Translations under genes and position numbers: made by a program | NCBI RefSeq assembly: GCF_900108875.1 | Contig: NZ_FNYJ01000001.1 | Location: 1,901,664-1,965,663 of the forward strand | Length of the DNA: 64,000 bases | Origin: Pseudomonas sp. NFR16 | GTDB taxonomy: Bacteria > Pseudomonadota > Gammaproteobacteria > Pseudomonadales > Pseudomonadaceae | Direction: 5' to 3' | The notes under the pieces: generated by a model | What the model saw: the letters and a program-made list of their open reading frames with translations, nothing else | What the model was told of the DNA's origin: nothing | The model's database searches: none | In this document: in pieces, positions 56,559-64,000 of the stretch | How positions within the stretch are numbered: position 1 is the stretch's first letter | How the letters are laid out: each line of letters opens with the position of its first letter

Positions 56559-57929
56559 TCAAGCTCCCTTGCGACGGCGGGAGATCAACGCCATCACAAC
56601 CAGGCCGATCAGCACGCAGACGAGGATGATGGCCGGGATAGTGAATCTGGCGAGCACGGCGAGCGGCGCTTTCGGGCCGCCTTCACGGGCCAGCGCAACG
56701 TCGGCGGCCGTCACTGTCCGCTCGGCATTGCCGTAGCGCGACAGCACATAGTTGCTGACGTCGGCGATCTGCTGGTCGTTGAGGCGATCCGTAAACAGTG
56801 CGTCAGGGCCGAAGGCAGGCATGTCGATCGCCACGCCGTCGACTTCGCGATGCACGCCATACACGATGGCGGCGATCAGGTTGTCGCTGCGGCTGGTCGC
56901 GGTGTTGTGAAACAGCGACGGGTATTCCTTGTTGCCTTGACCGTCAGCCTGATGACAGTTGGCGCAGGTGCCGCTGAAGATGTGCCAGCCCGAATTGTCC
57001 TCAGGCTTGCCGCCGCGCAGAGTCAGTTCGTCAGTCGATGCCTGGCCGAATTCATGGCGCGCCTTCGCTTCGCCCGTCTTGACCGGCTGGGTCTGCAACA
57101 GGTACGCCGCGATGGCTTTGAGGTCGGTATCACTGAGGTGCTGCAGGCTGTTTTCAACCGCCTCGGCCATGGGACCGGCTGCCTGAGCCTTGCCTTCGAC
57201 GTGCCCGGTGCGCAGGTACGCCACGATCTCGTCGCTCGACCAGGCGCCAATGCCACTGACTTTGTCGGAGGTGATGTTCGGCGCGTACCAACTGCCCAGT
57301 GTGCCGCCCGCCAGCGCCTTGCTGTTGTCCGCCGCCATCAGCACGTTGCGCGGGGTGTGACAGGTGTCGCAGTGCGCCAGCCCGTTGACCAGATAATCGC
57401 CGCGGTTGACCTCTGCGGATTTGGCCGGATCCGGCGTGAAGCGTTTGTCGCTGTGAAACAGCGCGTTCCAGCCGATCATCGAGGCGCGGATGTTGAACGG
57501 GAAATCCAGCGCGGTTTTCCGGGTCGGCGTATCCACCGGCTCCACTTCTTTCATGAAGTAGTCGTAGAGGGCGGCGATATCGCTGTCGGTCATTTTCGAA
57601 TACGAGGTGTACGGCATGGCCGGGTACAAATGCGTGCCATCGGCCGTTACGCCATCACGCACCGCACGCGCGAATTGGTCGGCGGTGTAGTTGCCGATAC
57701 CCGCAGTTTTCGAAGGCGTGATGTTGGTCGAGTAGATGATGCCCATCGGCGAACTGAGCGGATACCCGCCCGCGAACGCTTTGCCGCCCGGCGCGGTATG
57801 GCACGCCACGCAGTCGGCCGCAACCGCCAGACGTTTGCCCGCCGAAGCGCTGCTTTCAAGCTGCTCGCCGAAGGCCGGTCCCGCCGCGGCGATCATCAGT
57901 GTGAACAATCCTGCAAAGGCATACCCCAT
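56559..57929 (-). CDS. Triheme cytochrome c subunit of the FAD dehydrogenase
   Basis: This is a membrane-anchored electron acceptor that passes electrons from the flavoprotein to quinone or oxidase. The 456-residue protein has a Sec signal (MGYAFAGLFTLMIAAAGPAF) and three heme motifs, CVACH (C40), CDTCH (about 188) and CANCH (about 327). A C-terminal membrane helix follows (FTIPAIILVCVLIGLVVMAL, then basic RRRKGA). The start at 57929 has an AAGGGA site; an upstream ATG at 57959 is possible. It is first in the three-gene operon. Confidence 0.9.
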   Translation of the reverse strand: MGYAFAGLFTLMIAAAGPAFGEQLESSASAGKRLAVAADCVACHTAPGGKAFAGGYPLSSPMGIIYSTNITPSKTAGIGNYTADQFARAVRDGVTADGTHLYPAMPYTSYSKMTDSDIAALYDYFMKEVEPVDTPTRKTALDFPFNIRASMIGWNALFHSDKRFTPDPAKSAEVNRGDYLVNGLAHCDTCHTPRNVLMAADNSKALAGGTLGSWYAPNITSDKVSGIGAWSSDEIVAYLRTGHVEGKAQAAGPMAEAVENSLQHLSDTDLKAIAAYLLQTQPVKTGEAKARHEFGQASTDELTLRGGKPEDNSGWHIFSGTCANCHQADGQGNKEYPSLFHNTATSRSDNLIAAIVYGVHREVDGVAIDMPAFGPDALFTDRLNDQQIADVSNYVLSRYGNAERTVTAADVALAREGGPKAPLAVLARFTIPAIILVCVLIGLVVMALISRRRKGA

Positions 57930-58462
57930 GCTTTTTCCCTTATCAATGCGACGCGACATGAGTTCAACCCCAGGAACTGCGTTCTCTGTTTTTTCAAGGA
58001 TCTGGAATCATGCGAGCACGCGGACGCCTGACCTCATTCGATGCAGATCAAGACGTACGATGTCGTATGAATTTCGGCGAATATTTCACAGAATGTAACA
58101 TTAAGCAACAAACAAAAAAGGCTATGTGCCATCTTTTATTTTTTTGGGCGAAGGCTCTAGCACGGCGCTTTGATGATGACTCTCAACAAGCGCGCTCAGG
58201 GCAGTGTGAAAATCGAAGTGAGGATATGAGGTTTTCTGTTACAGAGCGTGCGTGATTCAGGAACGTTTGTGCGCTTATTTCGTCGCGGGCCACGAATTCT
58301 GGCCATTTGTAGGGAAAATATCCCTCCTGTTGGGCTCTCAGCCCGACTTCTCGCGCCAAGGCGCGCCTGAAAGACAGCCACGGCATATCGCCTTGGCGTC
58401 ACCCTTAAAGCCCTGAGACGGCCGATCCAGAGCCTTTCTCTCAAAGAAACATTCCGTAACCC
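57930..58462. other. Gene-free stretch between dehydrogenase operon and chemoreceptor
   Basis: 533 nt of divergent promoter region. Positions about 58075-58145 are AT-rich (for example CATCTTTTATTTTTTTGGGC). Short minus-strand frames at 58183-58386 and 58196-58477 have no ribosome site or recognised product. No repeat was recognised. Confidence 0.4.
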
Positions 58463-58489
58463 TACAGCTGTAGACAAACCCGCCGATAG
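58463..58489 (+). promoter_or_regulatory. FliA (sigma-28) promoter of the chemoreceptor gene
   Basis: TACAGCTG, an 11-nt spacer, then GCCGATAG: the -10 element matches GCCGATAA at seven of eight positions and the -35 keeps five of eight of TAAAGTTT. The chemoreceptor ATG is 75 nt downstream. This puts the receptor in the late flagellar regulon. Confidence 0.68.
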
Positions 58490-58564
58490 ACATACGACAA
58501 CTCGCCGAGTCTCGCTTGGAGACGGCGAAACTTCCCCCCCGAAACCCCGTCTGCAGGATGCCCC

Positions 58565-60205
58565 ATGAGCTGGATCAATGATGCAAAACTCTCCACCAAG
58601 TTGATTACAGCCTTTGCGCTGTGCGCGTTCATCACACTGGGCGTCGGCGTGTTAGGAAGTCGGGGGGTCAGTGCACTTTCGGGAAGTCTGAAGTTGGTGT
58701 TTGTGAACAACCTTGTCTCGGTGGCCAACACCGCCCAGACAAAAACCAAGGCCGTCGGCCAGAGCCGTGACCTGTACCGCTTGTATGTCGCCACCGCAGC
58801 CGGCCTGCCGCAGAGCGTGAAGGACGAATACATCGCCTCGATGAACGCCAACCAGTTGGCCAGCGAAAAAGCTTTCGCCGATTACCGCAAGACGCCGCTG
58901 GCGGACGATGAACGCGCCGCGGGTGACAAAATGGAGCGGGACTGGCCGGTGTATCAGGCCATGGTGCAGAAGTATGTCGGGCTGATGAAGGCCGGCGATC
59001 TGGAAAATGGCCGCTATCTGCTGCTCGGTGACCTGCAGAAAACCTACCGAGTGGTAATGGACGAATTGACCGTGATGGTCGACTCCAATGACCGTCAGAT
59101 CGGAGAAGGCGCCGAAGCGGCGGGCCGGCTGGAATCGTCAGCCAAGACCTCGCTTTACATCGGCATCACCGTGGCGTTCATCGCGGCCATCGTTCTGGGT
59201 CTGTTCATCAGCCGTCTGATCAGCCGCCCTATCGCCAACGCGGTGGCGAGCGCCCGACGCATCGCGGAAGGCGACCTGACTCAGCATATCGCCAGCACCG
59301 GGCGTGACGAAGCCGGCCAATTGCTGACTGCGCTGGCCGAGATGCAGAGCAGCCTGAAATCCACCATTCAACAGATCGCCAGCGCGTCGGATCAGCTGGC
59401 TTCAGCAGCAGAAGAGCTGACCGCTGTGACCGACAACGGCAGTCGCGGGCTGCTGCGCCAGAACGACGAAATCCAGCAGGCTGCCACTGCCGTGACGGAA
59501 ATGACTTCCGCCGTGGAAGAAGTCGCCCGCAACGCCGTCTCGACGTCCGAAGCCTCGAAAGCCACCAGCCTGCAAGCCAGCAACGGGCGCGATCAGGCGC
59601 GCAACGCAGTGTCGGCGATCAACAGCGCGACCACGGAAATCGCCGCCTCCACCACCATGGTCAAGGATTTGGCCGTGCAGGTGCGCGACATCGGCAAGGT
59701 GCTGGACGTGATTCGCGGCATCGCCGAGCAGACCAACCTGCTGGCCCTGAACGCCGCCATCGAAGCCGCGCGGGCTGGCGAGCAAGGCCGCGGCTTTGCG
59801 GTGGTTGCCGACGAAGTTCGCGCCCTGGCCGCCCGCACTCAGGCGTCCACCGGTGAAATCGAAGGCATGATCAACAGCGTGCAGACCAGCGCCGATCAGG
59901 CCGTGGGCGCGATGGGCAAAAGCCAGTCGCTGGTCACCGACACCCAGGCGCTGGCGCAGGCAACCGGCCAGGCGCTGGAGCTGATCGCCGACGGCATCGC
60001 CCAGATCAACGACCGCAACCTGGTCATCGCCACGGCGTCGGAAGAGCAAGCCAACGTCGCCCGCGAAGTCGACCGCAACCTGGTCAACATCCAGGACCTG
60101 TCGACCCAGACCGCAGCGGGTGCGCATCAGACCAATGCGTCGACTCAGGAGCTGTCGAGCCTGGCAGTCTCGTTCAATGCCCTGGTGAGCCGCTTCCGTC
60201 TGTAA
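58565..60205 (+). CDS. Methyl-accepting chemotaxis protein (4HB sensor)
   Basis: A 546-residue transmembrane chemoreceptor. Helix 1 is at about 12-32 ([20 protein letters not shown]). The periplasmic four-helix-bundle domain is about 33-190. Helix 2 is at about 195-215 ([20 protein letters not shown]). HAMP follows at about 215-270 ([20 protein letters not shown]). The signalling tip is [20 protein letters not shown] and [20 protein letters not shown]. There is no C-terminal NWETF-type CheR tether. The ligand is unknown. Confidence 0.95.
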   Translation: MSWINDAKLSTKLITAFALCAFITLGVGVLGSRGVSALSGSLKLVFVNNLVSVANTAQTKTKAVGQSRDLYRLYVATAAGLPQSVKDEYIASMNANQLASEKAFADYRKTPLADDERAAGDKMERDWPVYQAMVQKYVGLMKAGDLENGRYLLLGDLQKTYRVVMDELTVMVDSNDRQIGEGAEAAGRLESSAKTSLYIGITVAFIAAIVLGLFISRLISRPIANAVASARRIAEGDLTQHIASTGRDEAGQLLTALAEMQSSLKSTIQQIASASDQLASAAEELTAVTDNGSRGLLRQNDEIQQAATAVTEMTSAVEEVARNAVSTSEASKATSLQASNGRDQARNAVSAINSATTEIAASTTMVKDLAVQVRDIGKVLDVIRGIAEQTNLLALNAAIEAARAGEQGRGFAVVADEVRALAARTQASTGEIEGMINSVQTSADQAVGAMGKSQSLVTDTQALAQATGQALELIADGIAQINDRNLVIATASEEQANVAREVDRNLVNIQDLSTQTAAGAHQTNASTQELSSLAVSFNALVSRFRL

Positions 60206-60389
60206 CGGCGCGCCACCGTACACAGACCGCAGCCATATACGACGGATGCGGTCTCGGCGTGTCGTCCCCTGCCACGCCATCAGGTCGCCAGACCGCCCTG
60301 CCTTCTCTCCTGGCTCCCGCCTGCACAGCCCGAATACCCAGCAAAACCTTTCTATAAGCCCCTGTTTGCCGTAGCCTTCGCACACCCCA

Positions 60390-61580
60390 ATGCCACCACG
60401 CGTCGTCAAAGGCAGCTCTCGTTTCTACATGCGCAAAGTTCTCGGCTCACTCACCGCAACCGTGCTGGTGATCCTTCTTGTCAGCTACGGCTTGTGGACC
60501 AGCAAGCGGCATGTCGGGCATTACCTGGCGGACTTGCGCATCCAGCTGGTGATCAACGACGGCCAGCCCGGTGAGCGCGGTAACCTGCTGGGCATCCAGC
60601 CCGAACTGTTCCCGTCCGATTACTCGAGCGTCAAGCGTCTGCACCGCAAGCTGGCGGCGTACCTTGAGCAAGCCCGCGAGCACGGGCTGATCAACGAAAA
60701 AACCATCGTCGTGTTGCCCGAGCACGTCGGCACCTGGCTGTTCGCGATCAACGAGAAATCCCAGTTCTATCAGGCGACCACGCTGGAAGAGGCGTTGAAC
60801 TGGCTGGCCTTCAGTAACCCGCTGCTGTTCGTCGACGCGATGTTCCATGCACGAGGACGCGACCGACTGCAGGACGCGCACCTGCGCATGAAGGCGAACA
60901 GCATGGCGCAGGATTATCAGGACGTGTTCGGCGGTCTGGCGCGAGAATTCGGTGTCACGCTGGTCGCCGGCTCGATCGTCCTGCCCAGTCCGCAGGTCAA
61001 CAACGGGCAACTGCAGGCCGGCCACGGCGCGCTGTACAACAGCAGCCTGGTGTTCGGTCGCGACGGCGTGCCGCTCGGCCAGCCGCAACGGCAGCTGTTT
61101 CCCAGCGGTTATCAGCGAGGCTACATCCGCCCCGGCAAGGACGCTCCGCTGCGCGTGATCGACACCCCGGCCGGTCGGCTGGCCGTTCTCATCGGCAGTG
61201 ACAGCTGGTATCCGGACAACTACGCACGCCTCAACGACAGCGGTGCCGAGCTGATTGCCGTGCCTGCGTTTGTCGCGGGCAGCAGCAGTTGGTCGCGCCC
61301 CTGGCATGGGGAAAAACATGATCCGCGAGCGGCTCATCTGGACCTCGGGCCGAAGCCGCTGACCGAAGGCGAAGCCTGGCGTCGGCTGGCGCTCACACCT
61401 GCCAGCACGGCAAAAGCGGGCATCAGCGTGTTCATGCGAGGGCAGTTCTGGGATCAAGGCGTCGCCGGACACAGTTTCGCCACACGCGGCGGGCAAAGCA
61501 TCGCCGAACAGTCCATTACCGCAGCGCCCAAGGGAGCCCGACCCGGGCATGGCGCCCGCTTGATCAACCTGTGGCTGTGA
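60390..61580 (+). CDS. Membrane-anchored nitrilase-fold protein lacking catalytic Cys and Lys
   Basis: The 396-residue product has one N-terminal membrane helix (GSLTATVLVILLVSYGLW) and a carbon-nitrogen-hydrolase domain (about 48-395). The catalytic Glu is kept (E111 in IVVLPEHVGTW). The Lys position reads Q233 in GQPQRQLFPSG. The nucleophile position reads G269 in AVLIGSDSWYPDNY, where active members have ICYDxWFPE. It is therefore probably a non-catalytic homologue; sequence alone cannot say what it binds. The ATG at 60429 (MRKVLGSLTATV) is an alternative start. An AraC gene follows 3 nt later. Confidence 0.83.
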   Translation: MPPRVVKGSSRFYMRKVLGSLTATVLVILLVSYGLWTSKRHVGHYLADLRIQLVINDGQPGERGNLLGIQPELFPSDYSSVKRLHRKLAAYLEQAREHGLINEKTIVVLPEHVGTWLFAINEKSQFYQATTLEEALNWLAFSNPLLFVDAMFHARGRDRLQDAHLRMKANSMAQDYQDVFGGLAREFGVTLVAGSIVLPSPQVNNGQLQAGHGALYNSSLVFGRDGVPLGQPQRQLFPSGYQRGYIRPGKDAPLRVIDTPAGRLAVLIGSDSWYPDNYARLNDSGAELIAVPAFVAGSSSWSRPWHGEKHDPRAAHLDLGPKPLTEGEAWRRLALTPASTAKAGISVFMRGQFWDQGVAGHSFATRGGQSIAEQSITAAPKGARPGHGARLINLWL

Positions 61581-61583
61581 CCG

Positions 61584-62624
61584 ATGAGCACGCCTCGGGT
61601 ACGTCTGGGTGATCTGTCGGTCGGCTTCGTTCACAGCCTGGCCGACGCCGTTCGCAGCTTCGACCAGGACCCGCAGCCACTGCTTGATCAGTTCGGCCTG
61701 GACGCCGCCCGGCTGAGCGAGCCCGGTGCCCGGCTGTCGATTCCGCGCTACATGCGCCTGGGCCACGCCGCCATCGAGTTGACCGGCAACGCGGGGCTGG
61801 GTTTGCGCATGGGACGCTTGAGCCATTTCAGTCAGGCGGGCCTGGCGGGCATCACCGCCGCTCAGGCCCCGACTGTCCGCGAAGCCGCACGCACGCTGAT
61901 CCGCTTCGAACCCCTGTACGGCTCCAATTATCGAGGGCAGTCCAGTTTCCATGAAGACAGCACCGGCGCCTGGCTGCGTTTCTACTCCATCAGCCCGTAC
62001 AACGGTTACAACCGGTTTGTGGTGGACTCGATCCTGAGTGGCTGGCTGCAGCAGCTTTCCACGCTGTCGGGCAGCGCGTTGCAGGCCGAGCGCCTGGAGA
62101 TCGAATTCGAAGCACCCGCCTATGCTGCGGATTATGCGGGCCTCAGCGAACAGCCGGTGAGCTTTGCCGCCGGCGCCAATCAACTGCGCCTGGGCCTGCG
62201 CGAACTCGGGCTGCGCAATCCGGATCATGTGCCGAGCACCTGGCGGCATCTGCTGCACGTGTGCGAGCGCGAACTGGAGCAACTCACGCGAACGCGCGGG
62301 CTGCGCGAGCGAATCACTCAAATGCTGGGGCCGCTGTTGAATGGCGGGCGCGAGCCGGATCTGCAAGAAGTCGCCGCCCGGCTGAAGCTGCCGAGCTGGA
62401 CGTTGCGCCGCAAACTGGCGGAAGAAGGTACACGCTTTCGCGCGATCCTCAACGACACGCGCCGGGATCTTGCGATGACCTACATAAGGGATACCGAACT
62501 GGCGTTCGGAGAGATTGCCTATCTGTTGGGTTTTGCGTCGGCCGAGGCCTTTCAACGCGCTTTCAAACGCTGGAACGGACAGACGCCGGGAGAGTTCCGC
62601 CGCAGCCAGCGTCATTCAGTCTGA
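61584..62624 (+). CDS. AraC-family transcriptional regulator (arabinose-binding-domain type)
   Basis: The 346-residue regulator has an N-terminal sensing domain (about 15-200; LLDQFGLDAARLSEPGARLS, IELTGNAGLGLRMGRLSHFS). The C-terminal double helix-turn-helix includes LQEVAARLKLPSWTLRRKLA and FGEIAYLLGFASAEAFQRAF, then KRWNGQTPGEFRRS. It lies 3 nt after the nitrilase-fold gene and is surely co-transcribed. It is the same subfamily as the regulator at 28718-29743. Confidence 0.9.
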   Translation: MSTPRVRLGDLSVGFVHSLADAVRSFDQDPQPLLDQFGLDAARLSEPGARLSIPRYMRLGHAAIELTGNAGLGLRMGRLSHFSQAGLAGITAAQAPTVREAARTLIRFEPLYGSNYRGQSSFHEDSTGAWLRFYSISPYNGYNRFVVDSILSGWLQQLSTLSGSALQAERLEIEFEAPAYAADYAGLSEQPVSFAAGANQLRLGLRELGLRNPDHVPSTWRHLLHVCERELEQLTRTRGLRERITQMLGPLLNGGREPDLQEVAARLKLPSWTLRRKLAEEGTRFRAILNDTRRDLAMTYIRDTELAFGEIAYLLGFASAEAFQRAFKRWNGQTPGEFRRSQRHSV

Positions 62625-62643
62625 CGCATTCACCCACGCAGGC

Positions 62644-62730
62644 TTAAAGCTCGGTTGCGTCATCAGCGGGCTCGACTGGGTCGAGTTCGTACGCCTGATA
62701 CTCCAGCAGTTCTTCTTGGTAATCGTCCAT
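62644..62730 (-). CDS. Acidic 28-residue small ORF, unknown function
   Basis: The minus-strand frame begins ATG at 62730 (MDDYQEELLEYQAYELDPVE and eight further residues) and ends TAA at 62644. Ten of 28 residues are Asp or Glu and there are only neutral others, so the peptide is strongly acidic. A GAGGG ribosome site stands 8-9 nt upstream. It is convergent with the AraC gene. I do not recognise a family with certainty. Confidence 0.55.
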   Translation of the reverse strand: MDDYQEELLEYQAYELDPVEPADDATEL

Positions 62731-63110
62731 CACTCAAGCCCTCGTGGCTGTTCTCTGTTGCTTCGGGAGTCGTGTTTGCGGGTCGTTTCAGCGACTGATC
62801 ACTGCTGCGATCTCCACCCTAAAGCGCCCTCATGACTGAAAAATGAAGGCTTCTTGCACAGTAGACGAGGTCAATTGCAGAAAATTTACCGACACATCCC
62901 TGTCAAGGCTCTAGCGCGTGGCCTGTCGCCCATCCTCAATGTTTAGCCCACCGTTAAAATTCACGCAAGTGGTCAGGAAAAATCTGACGAAATAGCATTA
63001 TTTGGCTGACTGTCGTGTAGGCGATTTCCCAGCGCAAGGTTGCTGTATGACGAAAGCATTGCACGATTGCCACTTGACGGCATGGAACAGCTCGCCATAG
63101 TCTTCGAGCC
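62731..63110. other. Spacer upstream of the small ORF and of ilvA
   Basis: 380 nt divergent region. A possible sigma-70 promoter for the ilvA leader is TTGACG at 63074-63079 and CATAGT at 63096-63101 (16-nt spacer). It would start transcription almost at the leader ATG, so an upstream promoter is also possible. Nothing else is supported. Confidence 0.35.
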
Positions 63111-63176
63111 ATGAACGTAACCAAGCATTTCTTCGGCCAGATAATTATTACCGCCATTCCAGTCATGGCGGGTTAG
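63111..63176 (+). CDS. Putative ilvA attenuator leader peptide (21 aa)
   Basis: The ORF begins MNVTKHFFGQIIITAIPV and ends TAG at 63174. It holds the control-codon run ATA ATT ATT ACC (Ile Ile Ile Thr), then another Ile, which fits sensing of the ilvA end product. Its last codons contain GGCGGGTT (63167-63174), which can pair with the left arm of the following terminator. The ribosome site is weak. Confidence 0.6.
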   Translation: MNVTKHFFGQIIITAIPVMAG

Positions 63177-63218
63177 CCGACGTTTGCACCCAACCCGCCC
63201 TCGAGGCGGGTTTTCTCT
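63167..63218 (+). terminator. Attenuator: alternative hairpins before ilvA
   Basis: AACCCGCC (63192-63199) pairs perfectly with GGCGGGTT at 63205-63212 (loop CTCGA), followed by TTTCTCTCT: a rho-independent terminator. The same arm also pairs with the identical GGCGGGTT at 63167-63174, at the end of the leader ORF. The two structures exclude each other, as in ribosome-mediated attenuators. Confidence 0.72.
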
Positions 63219-63258
63219 CTCTGTCTCCCGGGCCAAAAAATCGAACCAGGAGCCAGAC

Positions 63259-63339
63259 ATGATCATCATCCGCCCTACCCTCGCCGCCCCAGCCCTATGC
63301 CTGATCGATGCTTCGACCTCGACGGGGACAACGCGATGA
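63259..63339 (+). CDS. Second Ile-rich upstream ORF coupled to ilvA (26 aa)
   Basis: ATG at 63259 follows an AGGAG ribosome site by 6 nt. The product starts MIIIRPTLAAPALCLIDA and is rich in Thr toward its end (three consecutive Ile codons ATC, five Thr). Its TGA overlaps the ilvA ATG (ATGA, 63336-63339). It could be a second leader coupling ilvA translation to its own. Confidence 0.5.
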   Translation: MIIIRPTLAAPALCLIDASTSTGTTR

Positions 63340-64000
63340 ACCAACTCCTCGACGGCGTGCAGGTTCACAGTCACCTGCTCAGTGATTACGTGCGCAAAAT
63401 CCTCACCTCCCGCGTCTATGACGTCGCCGTGGAAACCCCGCTGCAGGGCGCTCGTCAGTTGTCCGAGCGACTGGGCAACCAGGTGCTGCTCAAGCGCGAA
63501 GACCTGCAGCCGGTGTTCTCCTTCAAGATTCGCGGCGCGTACAACAAGCTGGCGCAACTGAGCGCCGAGGAACTTGCCCGCGGCGTGGTCACGGCTTCGG
63601 CGGGCAACCACGCGCAGGGTCTGGCGCTGGCGGCCAGAAAGCTCGGCATCAAGGCCACCATCGTCATGCCCAGGACGACGCCGGAGATCAAGGTCGAAGG
63701 CGTGCGCTCGCGCGGCGGCAAAGTGGTGCTGCACGGCGACTCTTTCCCCGAGGCGCTGGCGTATTCCCTGAAGCTGGTCGAGGAAAAAGGCTACGTCTAC
63801 ATTCACCCTTACGACGACCCTGACACCATCGCCGGACAAGGCACGGTCGCCATGGAAATCCTGCGTCAGCATCAGGGCAAGCTCGACGCGATCTTCGTGC
63901 CGGTCGGCGGCGGCGGGCTGATCGCCGGTATCGCGGCGTACGTCAAATACCTGCGCCCCGAGATCAAGGTGATCGGCGTCGAACCGGACGACTCCAACTG
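63336..64000 (+). CDS. ilvA: Threonine ammonia-lyase, biosynthetic IlvA (5' part only)
   Basis: IlvA deaminates threonine to 2-oxobutanoate, the first step of isoleucine synthesis. 221 residues are visible before the window ends. The PLP Lys is in LQPVFSFKIRGAYNKL, with the substrate loop TASAGNHAQGLALAARKLG and the phosphate loop VPVGGGGLIAGIAAYVKYL. YVRKILTSRVYDVAVETPL is the family N-terminus, here preceded by about 17 extra residues. The start at 63336 has a GGGGAC site and overlaps the upstream ORF. The C-terminal ACT regulatory domain lies outside the window. Confidence 0.94.
   Translation, partial: MNQLLDGVQVHSHLLSDYVRKILTSRVYDVAVETPLQGARQLSERLGNQVLLKREDLQPVFSFKIRGAYNKLAQLSAEELARGVVTASAGNHAQGLALAARKLGIKATIVMPRTTPEIKVEGVRSRGGKVVLHGDSFPEALAYSLKLVEEKGYVYIHPYDDPDTIAGQGTVAMEILRQHQGKLDAIFVPVGGGGLIAGIAAYVKYLRPEIKVIGVEPDDSN

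Noticed and set aside
54370..57929. Calling the three-gene operon gluconate 2-dehydrogenase
   Set aside because: The flavoprotein is about 50 residues shorter and the small subunit about 60 shorter than Pseudomonas gluconate dehydrogenase; the fructose/sorbitol type fits better.
58183..58477. Minus-strand frames of 67 and 93 codons upstream of the chemoreceptor
   Set aside because: No ribosome site, basic low-complexity product, and two overlapping frames compete; treated as non-coding.
62973..63872. 299-codon minus-strand frame across the ilvA leader and 5' end
   Set aside because: It is antisense to ilvA, whose product is unmistakable, and its translation resembles no protein family.

Overview
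The window is chromosomal DNA of a Pseudomonas, most likely of the fluorescens/syringae lineage. This rests on a high-G+C flagellar cluster in Pseudomonas order, RpoN (sigma-54) and FliA (sigma-28) promoter motifs in front of flagellar genes, two families of Pseudomonas-type REP palindromes, and housekeeping neighbourhoods such as yeaC-DUF2797, nadK-phosphatase-glpG and ilvA. No rRNA, tRNA, CRISPR array, insertion sequence or prophage was seen.

Region 1 (1-19,394) is motility. On the minus strand run flgBCDE (RpoN promoter upstream, terminator after flgE), a second hook-protein paralogue of 603 residues, and flgFGHIJKL (own RpoN promoter, GTG start for flgF). A 59-residue secreted protein gene sits on the plus strand between flgF and the hook paralogue. 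cheV-cheR (minus) and flgA (plus, RpoN motif) diverge. flgM-flgN follow a strong FliA promoter, then a PilZ protein (flgZ/ycgR type). A REP-rich spacer closes the region.

Region 2 (19,395-28,713) holds an MFS transporter, a glutamine-synthetase-like (gamma-glutamylpolyamine synthetase type) gene, and a plus-strand sugar-modification cluster: DegT-type aminotransferase, zinc-finger methyltransferase, hexapeptide acyltransferase and a 1180-residue multidomain glycosyltransferase. Its position next to flagellar genes suggests, but does not prove, surface or flagellin glycosylation.

Region 3 (28,714-43,833) carries an AraC regulator divergent from a thiolase and 3-hydroxyacyl-CoA dehydrogenase pair, an RND/MMPL exporter with a Ycf48-like periplasmic partner, an omptin outer-membrane protease with its catalytic residues intact, pepN, DUF2797, yeaC, glpG, a metallophosphoesterase and nadK.

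Region 4 (44,015-57,929) carries DUF1853, an arsB arsenite pump translationally coupled to an Fsr-type efflux pump, an MHS-type MFS permease, a D-cysteine desulfhydrase/ACC deaminase family enzyme, fadH, a Tat-exported alpha/beta hydrolase, and a three-gene membrane-bound FAD sugar/polyol dehydrogenase (triheme cytochrome c, small subunit, GMC flavoprotein with a predicted Fe-S motif).

Region 5 (57,930-64,000) carries a chemoreceptor with a FliA promoter motif, a nitrilase-fold protein lacking the catalytic Cys and Lys, an AraC regulator, a 28-residue acidic small ORF, and the 5' part of ilvA. ilvA is preceded by what looks like a ribosome-mediated attenuator: an Ile/Thr-rich leader ORF, mutually exclusive hairpins, and a second Ile-rich ORF overlapping the ilvA start. 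ilvA runs off the end of the window.
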